This document shows, in pieces, positions 53,970-62,647 of a stretch of 64,000 bases of DNA (position 1 is its first letter; the number at the start of each line of letters is the position of its first letter). The stretch spans positions 310,001 through 374,000 of the forward strand of contig CP091241.1 of the NCBI GenBank assembly GCA_027627685.1. Reading direction: 5' to 3'. The stretch comes from Hyphomonadaceae bacterium ML37. Its GTDB lineage: Bacteria; Pseudomonadota; Alphaproteobacteria; Caulobacterales; Maricaulaceae. A model generated the notes under the pieces. The model ran no database searches. It was not told the DNA's origin and saw only the letters and a program-made list of their open reading frames with translations. The position numbers and the translations under genes are program-made.

Positions 53970-54731
53970 TCAGCCCGCCCGGCTGGCGCCATCCCGGCTT
54001 GCGCCCATGGCGGCGCAGGCGCGCGTCAGGGCTTCCAGAGCCTCGCGCACGCTTGTTTCCATGAGGAAGGCGCTGGCCTCGACCCGTGCGGCGGCGTCGG
54101 GCAGGGATGCCGTGGCGGTCTCGATGCGCCCGGCCGCCGCGTCGAAGCGGTCGCCCGCTGCGCTGGTGAGCTGTTGCAACTCCTCGCGAAACGCGCCCAG
54201 CGCCTCGCGCTCGCGGTCGGCGGCATCGGGGATGGCGCGGGCGATCGCCCGCATCTCAATGCGGAACGCCGCCAGCTCGCCCGCGATATCCGGCGCGCCC
54301 GCCCGCGCCGGCGCCTCGGTGAGACTGTCGAGGTCAAACGCCGCGTCCTCAAGATCGAGGCGGGGACCCTCGTCGATGTTCCAGACATCGTCAGAGCCGG
54401 TGTCTTCAGACACGCTCGGCTGCTTGTCCGGCCCGCGCTCGATCAGCCAGACGGTGTCCTCATCGGTTCCGAAAACCGTCACGCCCAGCGCCTGGGCGGC
54501 CTCGTGCACTGCGTCGCAGCCGGCGTCCGGGGCGGCCAGCGCCCAGGTCAGCGGGCCCAGCCGGGCAAAACGTCCGGCCTCCGGGCCGCGCGCCGCCAGA
54601 AAGCGGGCGGTGAACAGGTCGATCTGATCGGCCAGAGCGGCGGGATCGGCGGCCGGCGGCGGGCGCAGCTGCAGGAGGAATCCCGCCTCGCCGGGCCCGG
54701 CCTCCATATCGTCGATGCCTGCCTGATGCAT
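53970..54731 (-). CDS. Hypothetical protein with helical C-terminus
   Basis: 253 residues from ATG 54731, with GGAG six bases upstream; a GTG 18 codons upstream (54785) is an alternative. The N-terminal part (GFLLQLRPPPAADPAALADQ) looks like an alpha/beta domain. The middle is acidic (EDTGSDDVWNIDEGPRLDLED). The C-terminal 100 residues are amphipathic helices (FRIEMRAIARAIPDAADRER, FREELQQLTSAAGDRFD), which suggests a coiled coil. No signal peptide, no known family. It is between dut and a small protein gene, all on the minus strand. Confidence 0.65.
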   Translation of the reverse strand: MHQAGIDDMEAGPGEAGFLLQLRPPPAADPAALADQIDLFTARFLAARGPEAGRFARLGPLTWALAAPDAGCDAVHEAAQALGVTVFGTDEDTVWLIERGPDKQPSVSEDTGSDDVWNIDEGPRLDLEDAAFDLDSLTEAPARAGAPDIAGELAAFRIEMRAIARAIPDAADREREALGAFREELQQLTSAAGDRFDAAAGRIETATASLPDAAARVEASAFLMETSVREALEALTRACAAMGASRDGASRAG

Positions 54732-54824
54732 GAACGGCTCCAGATGCGCGAATCGTGCGCCCGTCCGGCGCGGTGTGCGCGACACCTGAAACCGGCGCCG
54801 CTTAGGGAAGCGTTAAGACGCCGG

Positions 54825-55271
54825 TCAAACGCCGGTGGAGCCGAACCCGCCCGCGCCGCGCGCCGTCTCGTCCAGTTCGTCGACCGGCGCCCAGACGATT
54901 TGCATGACGGGGGCAATGATCATCTGCGCGATGCGCTCGCCGCGCTTCACGATGAAGGGCTCAGGGCCGTGATTGATCAGATTGACGCGAATTTCGCCGC
55001 GATAGTCGGCGTCCACTGTGCCCGGCGTGTTCAGGCAGGTGACGGCGAACTTCGCCGCCAGGCCTGAACGCGGGCGCACCTGCGCCTCGTAGCCTTCGGG
55101 CAGAGCGATGCAAATGCCTGTGGGGATCAGGCGCCATTCGCCCGGCGGTATGGTCACCGGCACGTCCTCGGCCACGGCGGCGGGCAGGTCCAGCCCTGCC
55201 GAACCCGGCGTCTGATAAGCGGGCAGGTCGAGCCCGTTGAAATGGTCCAGCGTCCGGACGCGCAGCTGCAT
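54825..55271 (-). CDS. dut: dUTP diphosphatase Dut
   Basis: 148 residues from ATG 55271. All five trimeric dUTPase motifs are visible: [43 protein letters not shown] and [10 protein letters not shown]. It hydrolyses dUTP to dUMP, keeps uracil out of DNA and feeds dTMP synthesis. It is in the mutM-ubiE-ubiB-coa-dut cluster typical of alphaproteobacteria, here interrupted by extra genes. Confidence 0.97.
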   Translation of the reverse strand: MQLRVRTLDHFNGLDLPAYQTPGSAGLDLPAAVAEDVPVTIPPGEWRLIPTGICIALPEGYEAQVRPRSGLAAKFAVTCLNTPGTVDADYRGEIRVNLINHGPEPFIVKRGERIAQMIIAPVMQIVWAPVDELDETARGAGGFGSTGV

Positions 55272-55347
55272 GGGCGGTAATCCTGATTGACGGCGCGACT
55301 CACGCCGGAGGACGATCACCGTTCCTTAACGCGCGCCGCGCGGCGCG

Positions 55348-55791
55348 TCAGCCGTCCTGCTGGTCCTGATAATGGCGCGCCAGCGCGGCCTCGCCTGCGT
55401 CAAAGCCCTCAAGCACGGCGGTGATCGCGGCCACATCAGCCTCGCTGAGCTCGCCGTCATGAAGTTGGACGGCGTATTCATTGCCATCGCGCAAGCTCAG
55501 CGAAATCAGGGTTACGCCGTCATCGCTGCCCGACCGCACATAAAGCGACAGGCCGTGATGCAGCAGCTCGAAGTCCTTTTCGCGGAATTCCGGCGCGTCG
55601 CGTTCACACAGCACGGCGATGGCGTCCTCGCCCACCGGCGGACGCGCCATAAGCTCAGGGCCGGCGGCCGCGTCGGTGACGGAATAGCCCGCCATCAGCG
55701 CGGCGTCGCCGTCTGCGTTGAGGCTGTAGCACTGGGCGGACGCGGCTCCCGTCGCGAGGGACAGGGCGGCGCAAGTCAGAAGGGTTTTCAT
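55348..55791 (-). CDS. Secreted protein of unknown function
   Basis: 147 residues from ATG 55791. A clear signal peptide, MKTLLTCAALSLATGAASA, is followed by QCYSLNADGDAAL. Two Cys (QCYS and VLCERD) could form a disulfide. The mature part is acidic, with DFELLHHGLSLYVRSGSDDG and a helical end (EADVAAITAVLEGFDAGEAAL). No family recognised. It sits between coaB and dut in the same orientation and may be cotranscribed. Confidence 0.7.
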   Translation of the reverse strand: MKTLLTCAALSLATGAASAQCYSLNADGDAALMAGYSVTDAAAGPELMARPPVGEDAIAVLCERDAPEFREKDFELLHHGLSLYVRSGSDDGVTLISLSLRDGNEYAVQLHDGELSEADVAAITAVLEGFDAGEAALARHYQDQQDG

Positions 55792-55860
55792 GGATCGCAA
55801 GGCTCCGATGGCTGAGATCATACCCGGTCAGCCTAACAAGCCCGGTGCGCGCGGTGCAAA

Positions 55861-56496
55861 TCAGGTTTTGAAAGCCGCCGCGATTCGCTGGGCGATCTGG
55901 CGCGCGATTTCAGATTTGGGCGCCTCAGCCAGGCTCTCCTCGCCATCGCGCGTGATCAGCGTGACCGCATTGTTCGCGCCGCCCATGGCCGAGCCTGACA
56001 CGTCGTTGGCGATGATCCAGTCGCAGCCCTTGCGCACGCGCTTGGCCCGCGCATGCTCGAGCACGTCATGGGTCTCGGCGGCGAACCCGATCACCAGGCG
56101 CGGACGCGCCTCCGGGTCAAGGCCCGCAATGTTTTTGAGAATGTCCGGGTTCTCGGCAAGCTTCAGCGCGCCGTGGCCGGACTTGTCGAGTTTCAGCTTG
56201 GTGGCGGACGGCTCGGCGGGGCGCCAGTCGGCCACGGCGGCCACCGCGATGAACACGTCGGCGGGCAGGGCGCGCTCCACCGCCGTCAGCATCTCGCGCG
56301 CCGTCTCCACGCGCACGGTTTGCACGCCCGGCGGATCGTTCAGCGCCGTGGGCCCGGACACCAGCGTGACCTCAAACCCCACCGCCGCCAGCGCCTCGGC
56401 CAGCGCATAACCCTGCTTGCCCGAGGAGCGGTTGGACAGAAAGCGCACCGGATCAATCGGCTCCAGCGTCGGCCCGGCGGTGAGGACGGCGCGCAT
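55861..56496 (-). CDS. coaB: Phosphopantothenate-cysteine ligase CoaB (separate gene)
   Basis: 211 residues. The sequence starts directly with the ligase domain, MRAVLTAGPTLEPIDPVRFL, then SNRSSGKQGYALAEAL, VAAVADWRP, KLKLDKSG and WIIANDVSG. It joins 4'-phosphopantothenate and cysteine (CTP-dependent in bacteria). In most bacteria this is the second half of a fused CoaBC protein. Here the ATG shares one base with the coaC stop (TGATG), so the two are separate but translationally coupled. No domain sequence appears to be missing. Confidence 0.93.
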   Translation of the reverse strand: MRAVLTAGPTLEPIDPVRFLSNRSSGKQGYALAEALAAVGFEVTLVSGPTALNDPPGVQTVRVETAREMLTAVERALPADVFIAVAAVADWRPAEPSATKLKLDKSGHGALKLAENPDILKNIAGLDPEARPRLVIGFAAETHDVLEHARAKRVRKGCDWIIANDVSGSAMGGANNAVTLITRDGEESLAEAPKSEIARQIAQRIAAAFKT

Positions 56497-57038
56497 CAGG
56501 CTTTCAGCGCCTCATGCACGGCCTGCGCGATACGCTCCGGCTCGGGCAGGCGCCCCGGTCCGAACTCGCCGCACGCCATCTCGCCCTCGTCCGGGTCCAG
56601 CACCGTCACGCCGCGCGAGCGCAGCGTGGCCAGATTGGCCTGTGTCGCCGGGTGCTGCCACATGCGCACATTCATCGCCGGCGCCATCAGCACCGGCTTG
56701 TCGGTGGCCAGAAGCGCAGTGGAGGCCAGATCATCGGCCAGTCCATGAGCGGCCTTGGCCATCAGATCGGCGGTGGCGGGGCACACCACCACCAGATCGG
56801 CCGAGCGCGACAGCTCGATATGGCCCATCTCCGCCTCATCGGTCAGGGAGAACAGATCGTCATAGACCTTCTCGCCCGACAGGGCCGCCACGCTCATCGG
56901 CGTGACGAACTGGTGGCCTGCCCGCGTCAGGATACAGCGCGAGGCCACCCCCGCCCGCCCCAGCGTGCGGATCAGCTCCAGCGATTTATAGGCCGCGATG
57001 CCGCCGCCGATGATCAACAATATGCGCGGGGTTTTCAT
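56496..57038 (-). CDS. coaC: Phosphopantothenoylcysteine decarboxylase CoaC (separate gene)
   Basis: 180 residues from ATG 57038, with AGGAGG five bases upstream. FMN-dependent HFCD flavoprotein: IIGGGIAAYKSLELIRTLG, active-site His in MGHIELS, PATADLMAKAAHGLADDL, APAMNVRMW and the lid Cys in GEMACGEFGPGR. It decarboxylates phosphopantothenoylcysteine to 4'-phosphopantetheine. The stop falls where fused CoaBC proteins have a linker, and coaB follows in a different frame. The Doc/AbrB pair interrupts the usual link to ubiB. Confidence 0.93.
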   Translation of the reverse strand: MKTPRILLIIGGGIAAYKSLELIRTLGRAGVASRCILTRAGHQFVTPMSVAALSGEKVYDDLFSLTDEAEMGHIELSRSADLVVVCPATADLMAKAAHGLADDLASTALLATDKPVLMAPAMNVRMWQHPATQANLATLRSRGVTVLDPDEGEMACGEFGPGRLPEPERIAQAVHEALKA

Positions 57039-57082
57039 GCCGGCCTCCTGATGCAAGTCCATAATACGCCCCGCGCCCGGGG

Positions 57083-57502
57083 TCACGCCCCGGATGGTTT
57101 GGAAAACCGGTAGTCACTCACCGTGTTGTCCCGCGCCCATTGAGCCAGCCCCGCTTCGTCCAGCGCGCCATCGGCCAAAGACTCAAATGTTTCGGCCAGA
57201 TCGGCCTGGGTGACGTCGAGCCGCAGCCCGTTGAGCAACAGTGTGATCAGGAAGGCCGCCGCCGCCGCCCGCTTGTTGCCGTCCACCAGCGGATGGTTGC
57301 GGGAGATCCCGACAGCCAGCGCCGCCGCCGCCTCGCACGCATGCGGCTCTGGTCCATAGGCCGCCAGATGCCGTGGCCGGGCGAAAGCCGAGCGCAAAAG
57401 GCCTTCATCACGTAGCTGCAGCGGCGTGCCGGCCGTCTCCATCAGGATATCCGACAGCACGGCCAGAAACCCCGCATAGTCCGGCAGGACCGGCCCGGTC
57501 AT
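57083..57502 (-). CDS. doc: Fic/Doc-family toxin (death-on-curing)
   Basis: 139 residues, the size of Doc. The Fic motif is seen as HPLVDGNKR (His70 to Arg78), with LLRSAFARPRHLAAYG upstream. In Doc-type Fic proteins the site phosphorylates elongation factor Tu (family knowledge). It overlaps the upstream AbrB-like antitoxin gene by four bases, so toxin synthesis follows antitoxin translation. The pair sits inside a housekeeping cluster between coaC and ubiB. Confidence 0.9.
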   Translation of the reverse strand: MTGPVLPDYAGFLAVLSDILMETAGTPLQLRDEGLLRSAFARPRHLAAYGPEPHACEAAAALAVGISRNHPLVDGNKRAAAAAFLITLLLNGLRLDVTQADLAETFESLADGALDEAGLAQWARDNTVSDYRFSKPSGA

Positions 57503-57789
57503 CGGCCCAGGCGTTCAAGCGCGAAGCGGTACTGCGCCAGCGCCTCGCGCCCGGCCTCGACCGTCGCGTCATAATCGCCACCGGCGGCGCGAATGGTCAC
57601 GCAGCCCGCTGTCACGCTGATTGAGACGGGTTCGTCCGGTGAGAAACCGGCGGCGTCCAGCGCCCGGCGCGACAGGGTCACGCCGTAGCTGTTGCCGGTT
57701 TTGCGCAGCTTGCGGGTCTCGGTCACCGAAGGCTCGGCGCCGCCAGCCCGAGGCTCGTGTTCGAACGCAGGATTGCCGATTTCGCGCAT
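57499..57789 (-). CDS. AbrB/SpoVT-type antitoxin
   Basis: 96 residues from ATG 57789, with GGAGAAA upstream; a longer open frame exists upstream. A swapped-hairpin AbrB domain is seen in TRKLRKTGNSYGVTLSRRALDAAGFSPDEPVSISV (central part), normally DNA binding and autoregulatory. The C-terminal helix (EAGREALAQYRFALERLGR) probably binds and blocks the Doc toxin encoded downstream. The N-terminal 25 residues are polar and unassigned. Confidence 0.85.
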   Translation of the reverse strand: MREIGNPAFEHEPRAGGAEPSVTETRKLRKTGNSYGVTLSRRALDAAGFSPDEPVSISVTAGCVTIRAAGGDYDATVEAGREALAQYRFALERLGR

Positions 57790-57827
57790 GTCATTTCTCC
57801 ATGACGGAGATATAAGCACAGCCGTGC

Positions 57828-59369
57828 TTACGACGCAAGGCTCGCCCAGGCCCACGCGCCGATGGCCGCGCCCATAAGCGTGGTGGACGCGATGGCCAGC
57901 ACCAGCACCCAGTCGCGCCGCCTTGCCGTCTCGGGCGGGCCGGCGTGCAGGCGTTCGGCGGCCAGGGTCAGGCGCTCCAGCGTGGCTGGCAAGGCCATCA
58001 CCGATGTGCGCAGGGCTTCCAGATCGCGCACGAAATCGCGCGCCAGCCCCTCGGGGCCCAGCTCGCGGCGCATGAAGCGCGTCACCGCCGGGGCGGAGGC
58101 CTCCCACATATTATGCTCATGGCTCAACAGCCGGCACACGCCTTCAGCCTGCACCATGGTCTTTTGAAGCAGCACCAGCTGGGGCTGAAGATGCATGTCA
58201 AACAGATCGGTGATGTCAAACAGCTGCAAGAGCACCCGGCTCATGGCCACTTCATTGGCGCTCTTTCCGAAAATCGGCTCGGCCACGGCGCGCAGGGCGC
58301 TGGCGAAGTCGGCGCGTGAATGGCGCCCGGGCACATAGCCGGCCTGGAAATGGGCTTCGGCTGCGCCGTCATAATCGCGGGTCAGAAACCCGTTGAGGAT
58401 CAGGGCGAGATAGCGCCGCTCGGCGCGCCCCAGCCGGCCCATAATCCCGAAATCCACTGCCCACAGGCGTCCATCGGCGCCCACGAACAGATTGCCCGCA
58501 TGCATGTCCGCGTGGAACACGCCGCGCTCCAGCGCGGTGGACAGGAAGGCGTCGGTCAGGTCGCGCGCCAGCTTGACCCGGTCCACACCGGCCGCCTCGA
58601 TGGCGGCGATGTCAGTCAGGGGGATGGCGTCGACCCATTGCAGGGTCAGCACCCGCTTGGCGGTGCGCGCCCAGTCGACTTCGGGCACCGAGAAATTTTC
58701 CGCCGCCAGAGACGCTTCGGCGAGCTCGCTGGCCGAAGCCGCCTCCAGACGCAGGTCCAGTTCCAGCACCAGCGAGCGCGACACTGTCTCCACAAAGGCG
58801 CGCGGCTCCATGCGCCGCGATTGCGGGAACAGGCCTTCGGCTAGCCTCGCGCCAAGACGCAGGGCGGCGATGTCGCGGGCGATGCGCTGGTCGATGCCCG
58901 GGCGCAGGATTTTCACCGCCACCGTCCGCCCGTCGGGCGTCACCGCCTTGTGCACCTGCGCGATGGAGGCGGCGGCGACAGACGGGCCCAGCTCGGCGAA
59001 GAGCTGTTCCACCGGGGCGCCCAGCTCGGCCGCGATGATGGCGCGCGCCTGCGCATCGGGGAAGGGCGCCATCCGATCCTGAAGCCGCGCCAGACCTTGC
59101 GCAAACTCCGCCCCGATCACGTCGGCGCGCGTCGCCAGCACCTGGCCGAACTTCACATAGGCGGGGCCAAGGGCTTCGAGCGCATTGGCCAGCCGGACGC
59201 CGGGATTGGCGGCGCGGTCGCGGATGGCGATCAGGCGCGCAAACCGGCCCATCCAGCGCGCGGGCGCCGGAAACACAGCCTGATACTCCGCCGGAAAGAT
59301 CGCGTCATGACGCGCCAGCGTCCAGGCGACCCGGGCCAGCCGGGCGAGATGGGAAACGGTTGCAAACAC
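57828..59369 (-). CDS. ubiB: Ubiquinone biosynthesis kinase-like protein UbiB
   Basis: 513 residues from GTG 59369. ABC1/UbiB family features: KxGQ-type motif YVKFGQVLATRAD, the Ala-rich AAASIAQVHKA loop, VAVKILRPG (Lys), VFHADMHAGNLFV and VDFGIMGRL. Two C-terminal membrane helices (about 485-510) anchor it. It is needed for ubiquinone synthesis, probably as an ATPase. It is next to ubiE in most alphaproteobacteria; here the ECF/YCII genes lie between them. Confidence 0.95.
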   Translation of the reverse strand: MFATVSHLARLARVAWTLARHDAIFPAEYQAVFPAPARWMGRFARLIAIRDRAANPGVRLANALEALGPAYVKFGQVLATRADVIGAEFAQGLARLQDRMAPFPDAQARAIIAAELGAPVEQLFAELGPSVAAASIAQVHKAVTPDGRTVAVKILRPGIDQRIARDIAALRLGARLAEGLFPQSRRMEPRAFVETVSRSLVLELDLRLEAASASELAEASLAAENFSVPEVDWARTAKRVLTLQWVDAIPLTDIAAIEAAGVDRVKLARDLTDAFLSTALERGVFHADMHAGNLFVGADGRLWAVDFGIMGRLGRAERRYLALILNGFLTRDYDGAAEAHFQAGYVPGRHSRADFASALRAVAEPIFGKSANEVAMSRVLLQLFDITDLFDMHLQPQLVLLQKTMVQAEGVCRLLSHEHNMWEASAPAVTRFMRRELGPEGLARDFVRDLEALRTSVMALPATLERLTLAAERLHAGPPETARRRDWVLVLAIASTTLMGAAIGAWAWASLAS

Positions 59370-59419
59370 GGGGATGGTGTTTAGGGCGCAAGGGCAGGCT
59401 TGGCGAGGGGGATGCGGCG

Positions 59420-60655
59420 TTAAAGCTGCGCCGCGCGGCCCTGGAGAAACGCCCGCAGCGCAGGGTCCGCGCTCAGGGCTGCCGCCCGGGTATAGGCCGC
59501 GCGCGCCTCGCCGCTACGTCCCGCCGCCGCCAGCCAGTGCGCGCGCGCAGCGAAATAGGGCTGATGCTCGCCTGCGCCGGCCTGAAGCGCCTCCAGCTGA
59601 TCGAGCGCCACGCCCGCTCCGAACGCTTCGCCATGGGCGCAGGCGCGGGCGATATGGGCGCCCAGCCCGGCGCCGGTCTCCACCAGCCGGTCATAGAGCG
59701 CGGCGGCCGCCCGCCAGTGTGTGGTCCCGGTCCGGCGCCGTTCGGCATGCACCGACTGGATCGCGGCCTCCAGCGCAAACCGGCCTGGCGGGGCGAGGGC
59801 CAGCGCGCGGCGCAGCGCCGATTCCGCCTCGTCGATCAGGGCCGCGTCCCACAATGCCGGGTCCTGCTGCGCCAGCGGGATGAACACGCCGTCCGGGCCG
59901 CGCCGGGCCGGCGCGCGCGCCTCGCAATGGGCGATCAGGGCCTGGAGCGCGCAGGCTTCAGCCGCCTCCGGGGCCAGATGCGCCACCAGGCGGGCCAGGA
60001 ACAGCGCCTCGCCGGACAGGTCGCGGGCCTTGGCCGGGTCCTCCCCGGTCAGATCAAACCCGGCGGTATAGGCCGCATAGATCGCCTGCAGCACCGGGGC
60101 CAGCCGGGCGGGCAGATCGGCAGGCACGGGCGTCTCATAGCGCAGGCCCGCCGCGCGCAGCTTCGCCTTGCCCCGGGCGAGCCGCTGGCCCATGGCGGCG
60201 GGGGATGTGAGGAAGGCCGAGTCGATGCGTGCAGCGTCCAGCCCCAGCGCCGCTTGCAACATGAGCGGCGTATGCAGCGCGGGATCGATCTGCGGATCGG
60301 CGCAGGCCAGCAGCAGCGCCAGGCGTTCATCCGGCAACGGGCTTTGTTCCGCCGCCTCGCCCACACGATCCATCAACACGGCCAGCTCCGGCTCGGCCCG
60401 GGCGCGCACGGCGGCCTTGCGCGCCAGATCGGTGAGGCGACGGCGCGCCGTCGTGAGCAGCCAGGCCTCAGGCCGGTCCGGCACGCCACTGTGCGGCCAG
60501 GCGTCCAGCGCCTTGGTGAAGGCGTCGGCCAGCGCGTCTTCCGCTGCGGCGAGATCGCCGCACCGCCGCGCCAGGATCGCCACCAGCTTCCCATAGGCGT
60601 TGCGGGCGGCGGCGTCCGCCGCCGCCCGCGCGCCCGATGCGGCGTCAGCCGCCAT
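59420..60655 (-). CDS. ECF42-type sigma factor with C-terminal helical extension
   Basis: 411 residues, twice the size of an ordinary ECF factor. The N-terminal half has sigma region 2 (LAAAEDALADAFTKALDAWP, RPEAWLLTTARRRLTDLARK) and region 4 (ALHTPLMLQAALGLDAARIDSAFLTSPAAMGQRLARGKAKLR). The C-terminal 220 residues are TPR-like helices (EAESALRRALALAPPGRFALEAAIQSVHAERRR; read as pattern), as in the ECF42 group. Such factors are linked to DGPF/YCII proteins rather than a classic anti-sigma, and two of those precede it here. The overlap with the first YCII gene is 11 bases. Confidence 0.88.
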   Translation of the reverse strand: MAADAASGARAAADAAARNAYGKLVAILARRCGDLAAAEDALADAFTKALDAWPHSGVPDRPEAWLLTTARRRLTDLARKAAVRARAEPELAVLMDRVGEAAEQSPLPDERLALLLACADPQIDPALHTPLMLQAALGLDAARIDSAFLTSPAAMGQRLARGKAKLRAAGLRYETPVPADLPARLAPVLQAIYAAYTAGFDLTGEDPAKARDLSGEALFLARLVAHLAPEAAEACALQALIAHCEARAPARRGPDGVFIPLAQQDPALWDAALIDEAESALRRALALAPPGRFALEAAIQSVHAERRRTGTTHWRAAAALYDRLVETGAGLGAHIARACAHGEAFGAGVALDQLEALQAGAGEHQPYFAARAHWLAAAGRSGEARAAYTRAAALSADPALRAFLQGRAAQL

Positions 60656-60986
60656 AGTCCGGGACCGGACGCACCTCGATGGCGCCCTGCGGCGTCTTGG
60701 GACACCGCCGCGCCCACTCCAGCGCGGCGTCCATGCTGTCAGCTTCGATCACGTAGAAGCCGCCGATCTGTTCCTTGGTGTCGGCATAGGGCCCGTCCTG
60801 CACCGCGCCGCCGCGCAGGATTCTGGCGCTGGCCGCCTCGGCCAGCGGCTCGCCGGACACCAGGGCGCCGGCTGTCACCAGCGCGTCCACATAGGCCATG
60901 TGTTCGCCGACGACCGCGCCCTGTTCGGCCTCGCTCAGGGACAGCCAGGCGGCTTCGTCGTCATGCAGGATCAGCATGAATTTCAT
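60645..60986 (-). CDS. YCII-related (DGPF) protein, copy 1
   Basis: 113 residues. Starts MKFMLILHDDEAAWLSLSE and carries the diagnostic AVQDGPYADTKEQIGGFYVIEADSMDAALEWARRCP region near residues 65-95 (DGPYA motif). It has a dimeric alpha/beta ferredoxin-like fold. In the ECF42 groups these proteins are encoded with the sigma factor and may be its targets or modulators. The stop overlaps the sigma start. The upstream copy ends three bases before this gene. Confidence 0.9.
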   Translation of the reverse strand: MKFMLILHDDEAAWLSLSEAEQGAVVGEHMAYVDALVTAGALVSGEPLAEAASARILRGGAVQDGPYADTKEQIGGFYVIEADSMDAALEWARRCPKTPQGAIEVRPVPDYGG

Positions 60987-60989
60987 GGC

Positions 60990-61343
60990 TCAACCCTCCG
61001 CCTGCATCGGCAGCACCGGACGGACTTCGACGGCCCCATCCGAGGCGCCCGGGCAACGCTCGGCCCATTCCAGCGCGTCTTCAAGGCTGTCAGCCTCGAT
61101 GATGGCGAACCCGCCCAGCTGCTCTTTGGAGTCTGCGTAGGGTCCGTCCTGGACCTCACGGCCCTTGGCGGTCACCCGCACCACAGCGCCGGTCTCGGGC
61201 CCCTGAAGGCAGGCGCCGGACGTGGTGCGCTGTCCCAGCGCGCCAAAATAGCCGCTCCAGGCCGACCAGTAGGCGGCCGCATCCGGCCCGGTGCGCCGGG
61301 CGAACGCCTCGGGGGTTTCATGGAAGATAATCGCGAATTTCAT
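60990..61343 (-). CDS. YCII-related (DGPF) protein, copy 2
   Basis: 117 residues from ATG 61343 (MKFAIIFHETPEAFARRTG). It carries the same EVQDGPYADSKEQLGGFAIIEADSLEDALEWAERCP core as copy 1 but differs elsewhere, especially between residues 20 and 60, so the two are old paralogs rather than a fresh duplication. It is first in the YCII-YCII-sigma unit; the 227-base spacer upstream should hold the promoter. The function is inferred only from the family. Confidence 0.9.
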   Translation of the reverse strand: MKFAIIFHETPEAFARRTGPDAAAYWSAWSGYFGALGQRTTSGACLQGPETGAVVRVTAKGREVQDGPYADSKEQLGGFAIIEADSLEDALEWAERCPGASDGAVEVRPVLPMQAEG

Positions 61344-61570
61344 GCTCGGTCTCCGCTCCAGGAGGCCGCGGGCGAATCCCGCAGGCTCGATCCTATGACG
61401 GCTGAGCCCGGCGCGCTTCGACAAAGTGATGAGAATTTGTTTTGGCGCCGGGTTGCGGCGCGCGACGCCTCGCGGCTGGTCCGGCCCTGCGGCGTGTGGT
61501 CGCGCGGCGCCGCCTGGCTGTAGCGCCGCGCTAGTTCCTGCGCCTTGTCAGCCCCAGAGAGGTTCAAAAC

Positions 61571-61771
61571 GTGAGCGCAGTCATCAGAGTGACCCTGGTC
61601 ATGATCACAGCCGGCATATTCACAGGCCTTCTGGCCGCCGTAGTGGTCGCCGCATTCGGCTGGCCGCTCGGCATCGCTGCGGCGCTCGCCGGCGTCGGGG
61701 CGGGCGCAGCGGGCGTGTCGGTCCACCGGCGCATGCAGGCCAGCAAAGCCGCCCTCAGCGCGCGCGAGTGA
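61571..61771 (+). CDS. Small membrane protein
   Basis: 66 residues from GTG 61571, with AGAGAGG about eight bases upstream. Two hydrophobic helices (about 5-28 and 30-48) in a glycine/alanine-rich context, then a polar tail (VHRRMQASKAALSARE). No family recognised. It is in the spacer between the divergent YCII unit and the convergent ubiE gene; its coding status rests on the ribosome-binding site and hydrophobic pattern. Confidence 0.5.
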   Translation: MSAVIRVTLVMITAGIFTGLLAAVVVAAFGWPLGIAAALAGVGAGAAGVSVHRRMQASKAALSARE

Positions 61772-61827
61772 CCGCCCGTCATTGATGATCCTGATTTAAC
61801 GCGTGAACCCGGAGGTCCGTGCAGCGC

Positions 61828-62595
61828 CTATCGGTTCCACCCTACATGGATGGCGGCGATGCCGCCGGAGAGATTGGTGACGGAGACGCGGGAGAAGCCG
61901 GCACCCTCCATCTCGGCGGCGAAGGCGCTCTGGTGGGGGAATTTGCGGATGGATTCCACCAGATACTGATAACTGTCGCGATCGCGCGCGACCTTTTCAC
62001 CCAGCCACGGAATGACGTTGAAGGACCAAGCGTCGTAGACGCGTTCCAGCGCCCGCGTGGTGGGCCTTGAAAACTCCAGGCAGACAAACCGCCCGCCGGG
62101 CCGCAGCACGCGGCGCATCTCTTTGAGCGCCGTGACGCGTTCGGTCACATTGCGGATGCCGAAGCCGATGGTCACCGCATCGGCGTGAGCGTCCGGGAAG
62201 GGCAGGCTTTCGGCGTTGGCGCACACCCAGTCAAGATGCGGACGCGCGCCGCGCTTGAGGCCCGCGCCCAGCATCTGGGCGTTGATATCAGCGACAATCG
62301 CCTGCGCCGGGGCGCCGCCTCGGCGTGCCTGCAGCGCATCGGCGCGGTCGAGAAAGGCGCGCGCCAGATCGCCTGTGCCGCCGGCCACGTCGATCAGCCG
62401 GGCGCCGGGGCGCGGCGCGGCGCGCGTAATGGTGATGTCCTTCCAGACCCGATGAACGCCCAGGCTCATCAGATCATTCATCAGATCATAGCGCCGCGCC
62501 GAGCGGTCAAACACCTCGCGCACGAGGCCGACCTTGGCGGTGCGGGGCACCTCGCGGAAGCCGAAAGAGGCGGTATCGGTCTGGTGATCAGTCAT
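61828..62595 (-). CDS. ubiE: Ubiquinone/menaquinone C-methyltransferase UbiE
   Basis: 255 residues from ATG 62595; a longer frame upstream is not conserved. SAM-binding motif [11 protein letters not shown] is intact, with [54 protein letters not shown] (only parts are diagnostic) and [15 protein letters not shown] at the end. It methylates demethoxyubiquinol or demethylmenaquinol; ubiquinone is the likely case here. It is between the mliC-like lipoprotein and the small membrane protein gene. Confidence 0.96.
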   Translation of the reverse strand: MTDHQTDTASFGFREVPRTAKVGLVREVFDRSARRYDLMNDLMSLGVHRVWKDITITRAAPRPGARLIDVAGGTGDLARAFLDRADALQARRGGAPAQAIVADINAQMLGAGLKRGARPHLDWVCANAESLPFPDAHADAVTIGFGIRNVTERVTALKEMRRVLRPGGRFVCLEFSRPTTRALERVYDAWSFNVIPWLGEKVARDRDSYQYLVESIRKFPHQSAFAAEMEGAGFSRVSVTNLSGGIAAIHVGWNR

Positions 62596-62647
62596 GGGCG
62601 TCAAGTTAGACCGGCCCACCGGGGCGCGCCAGCACGCAGTGCCGCGC

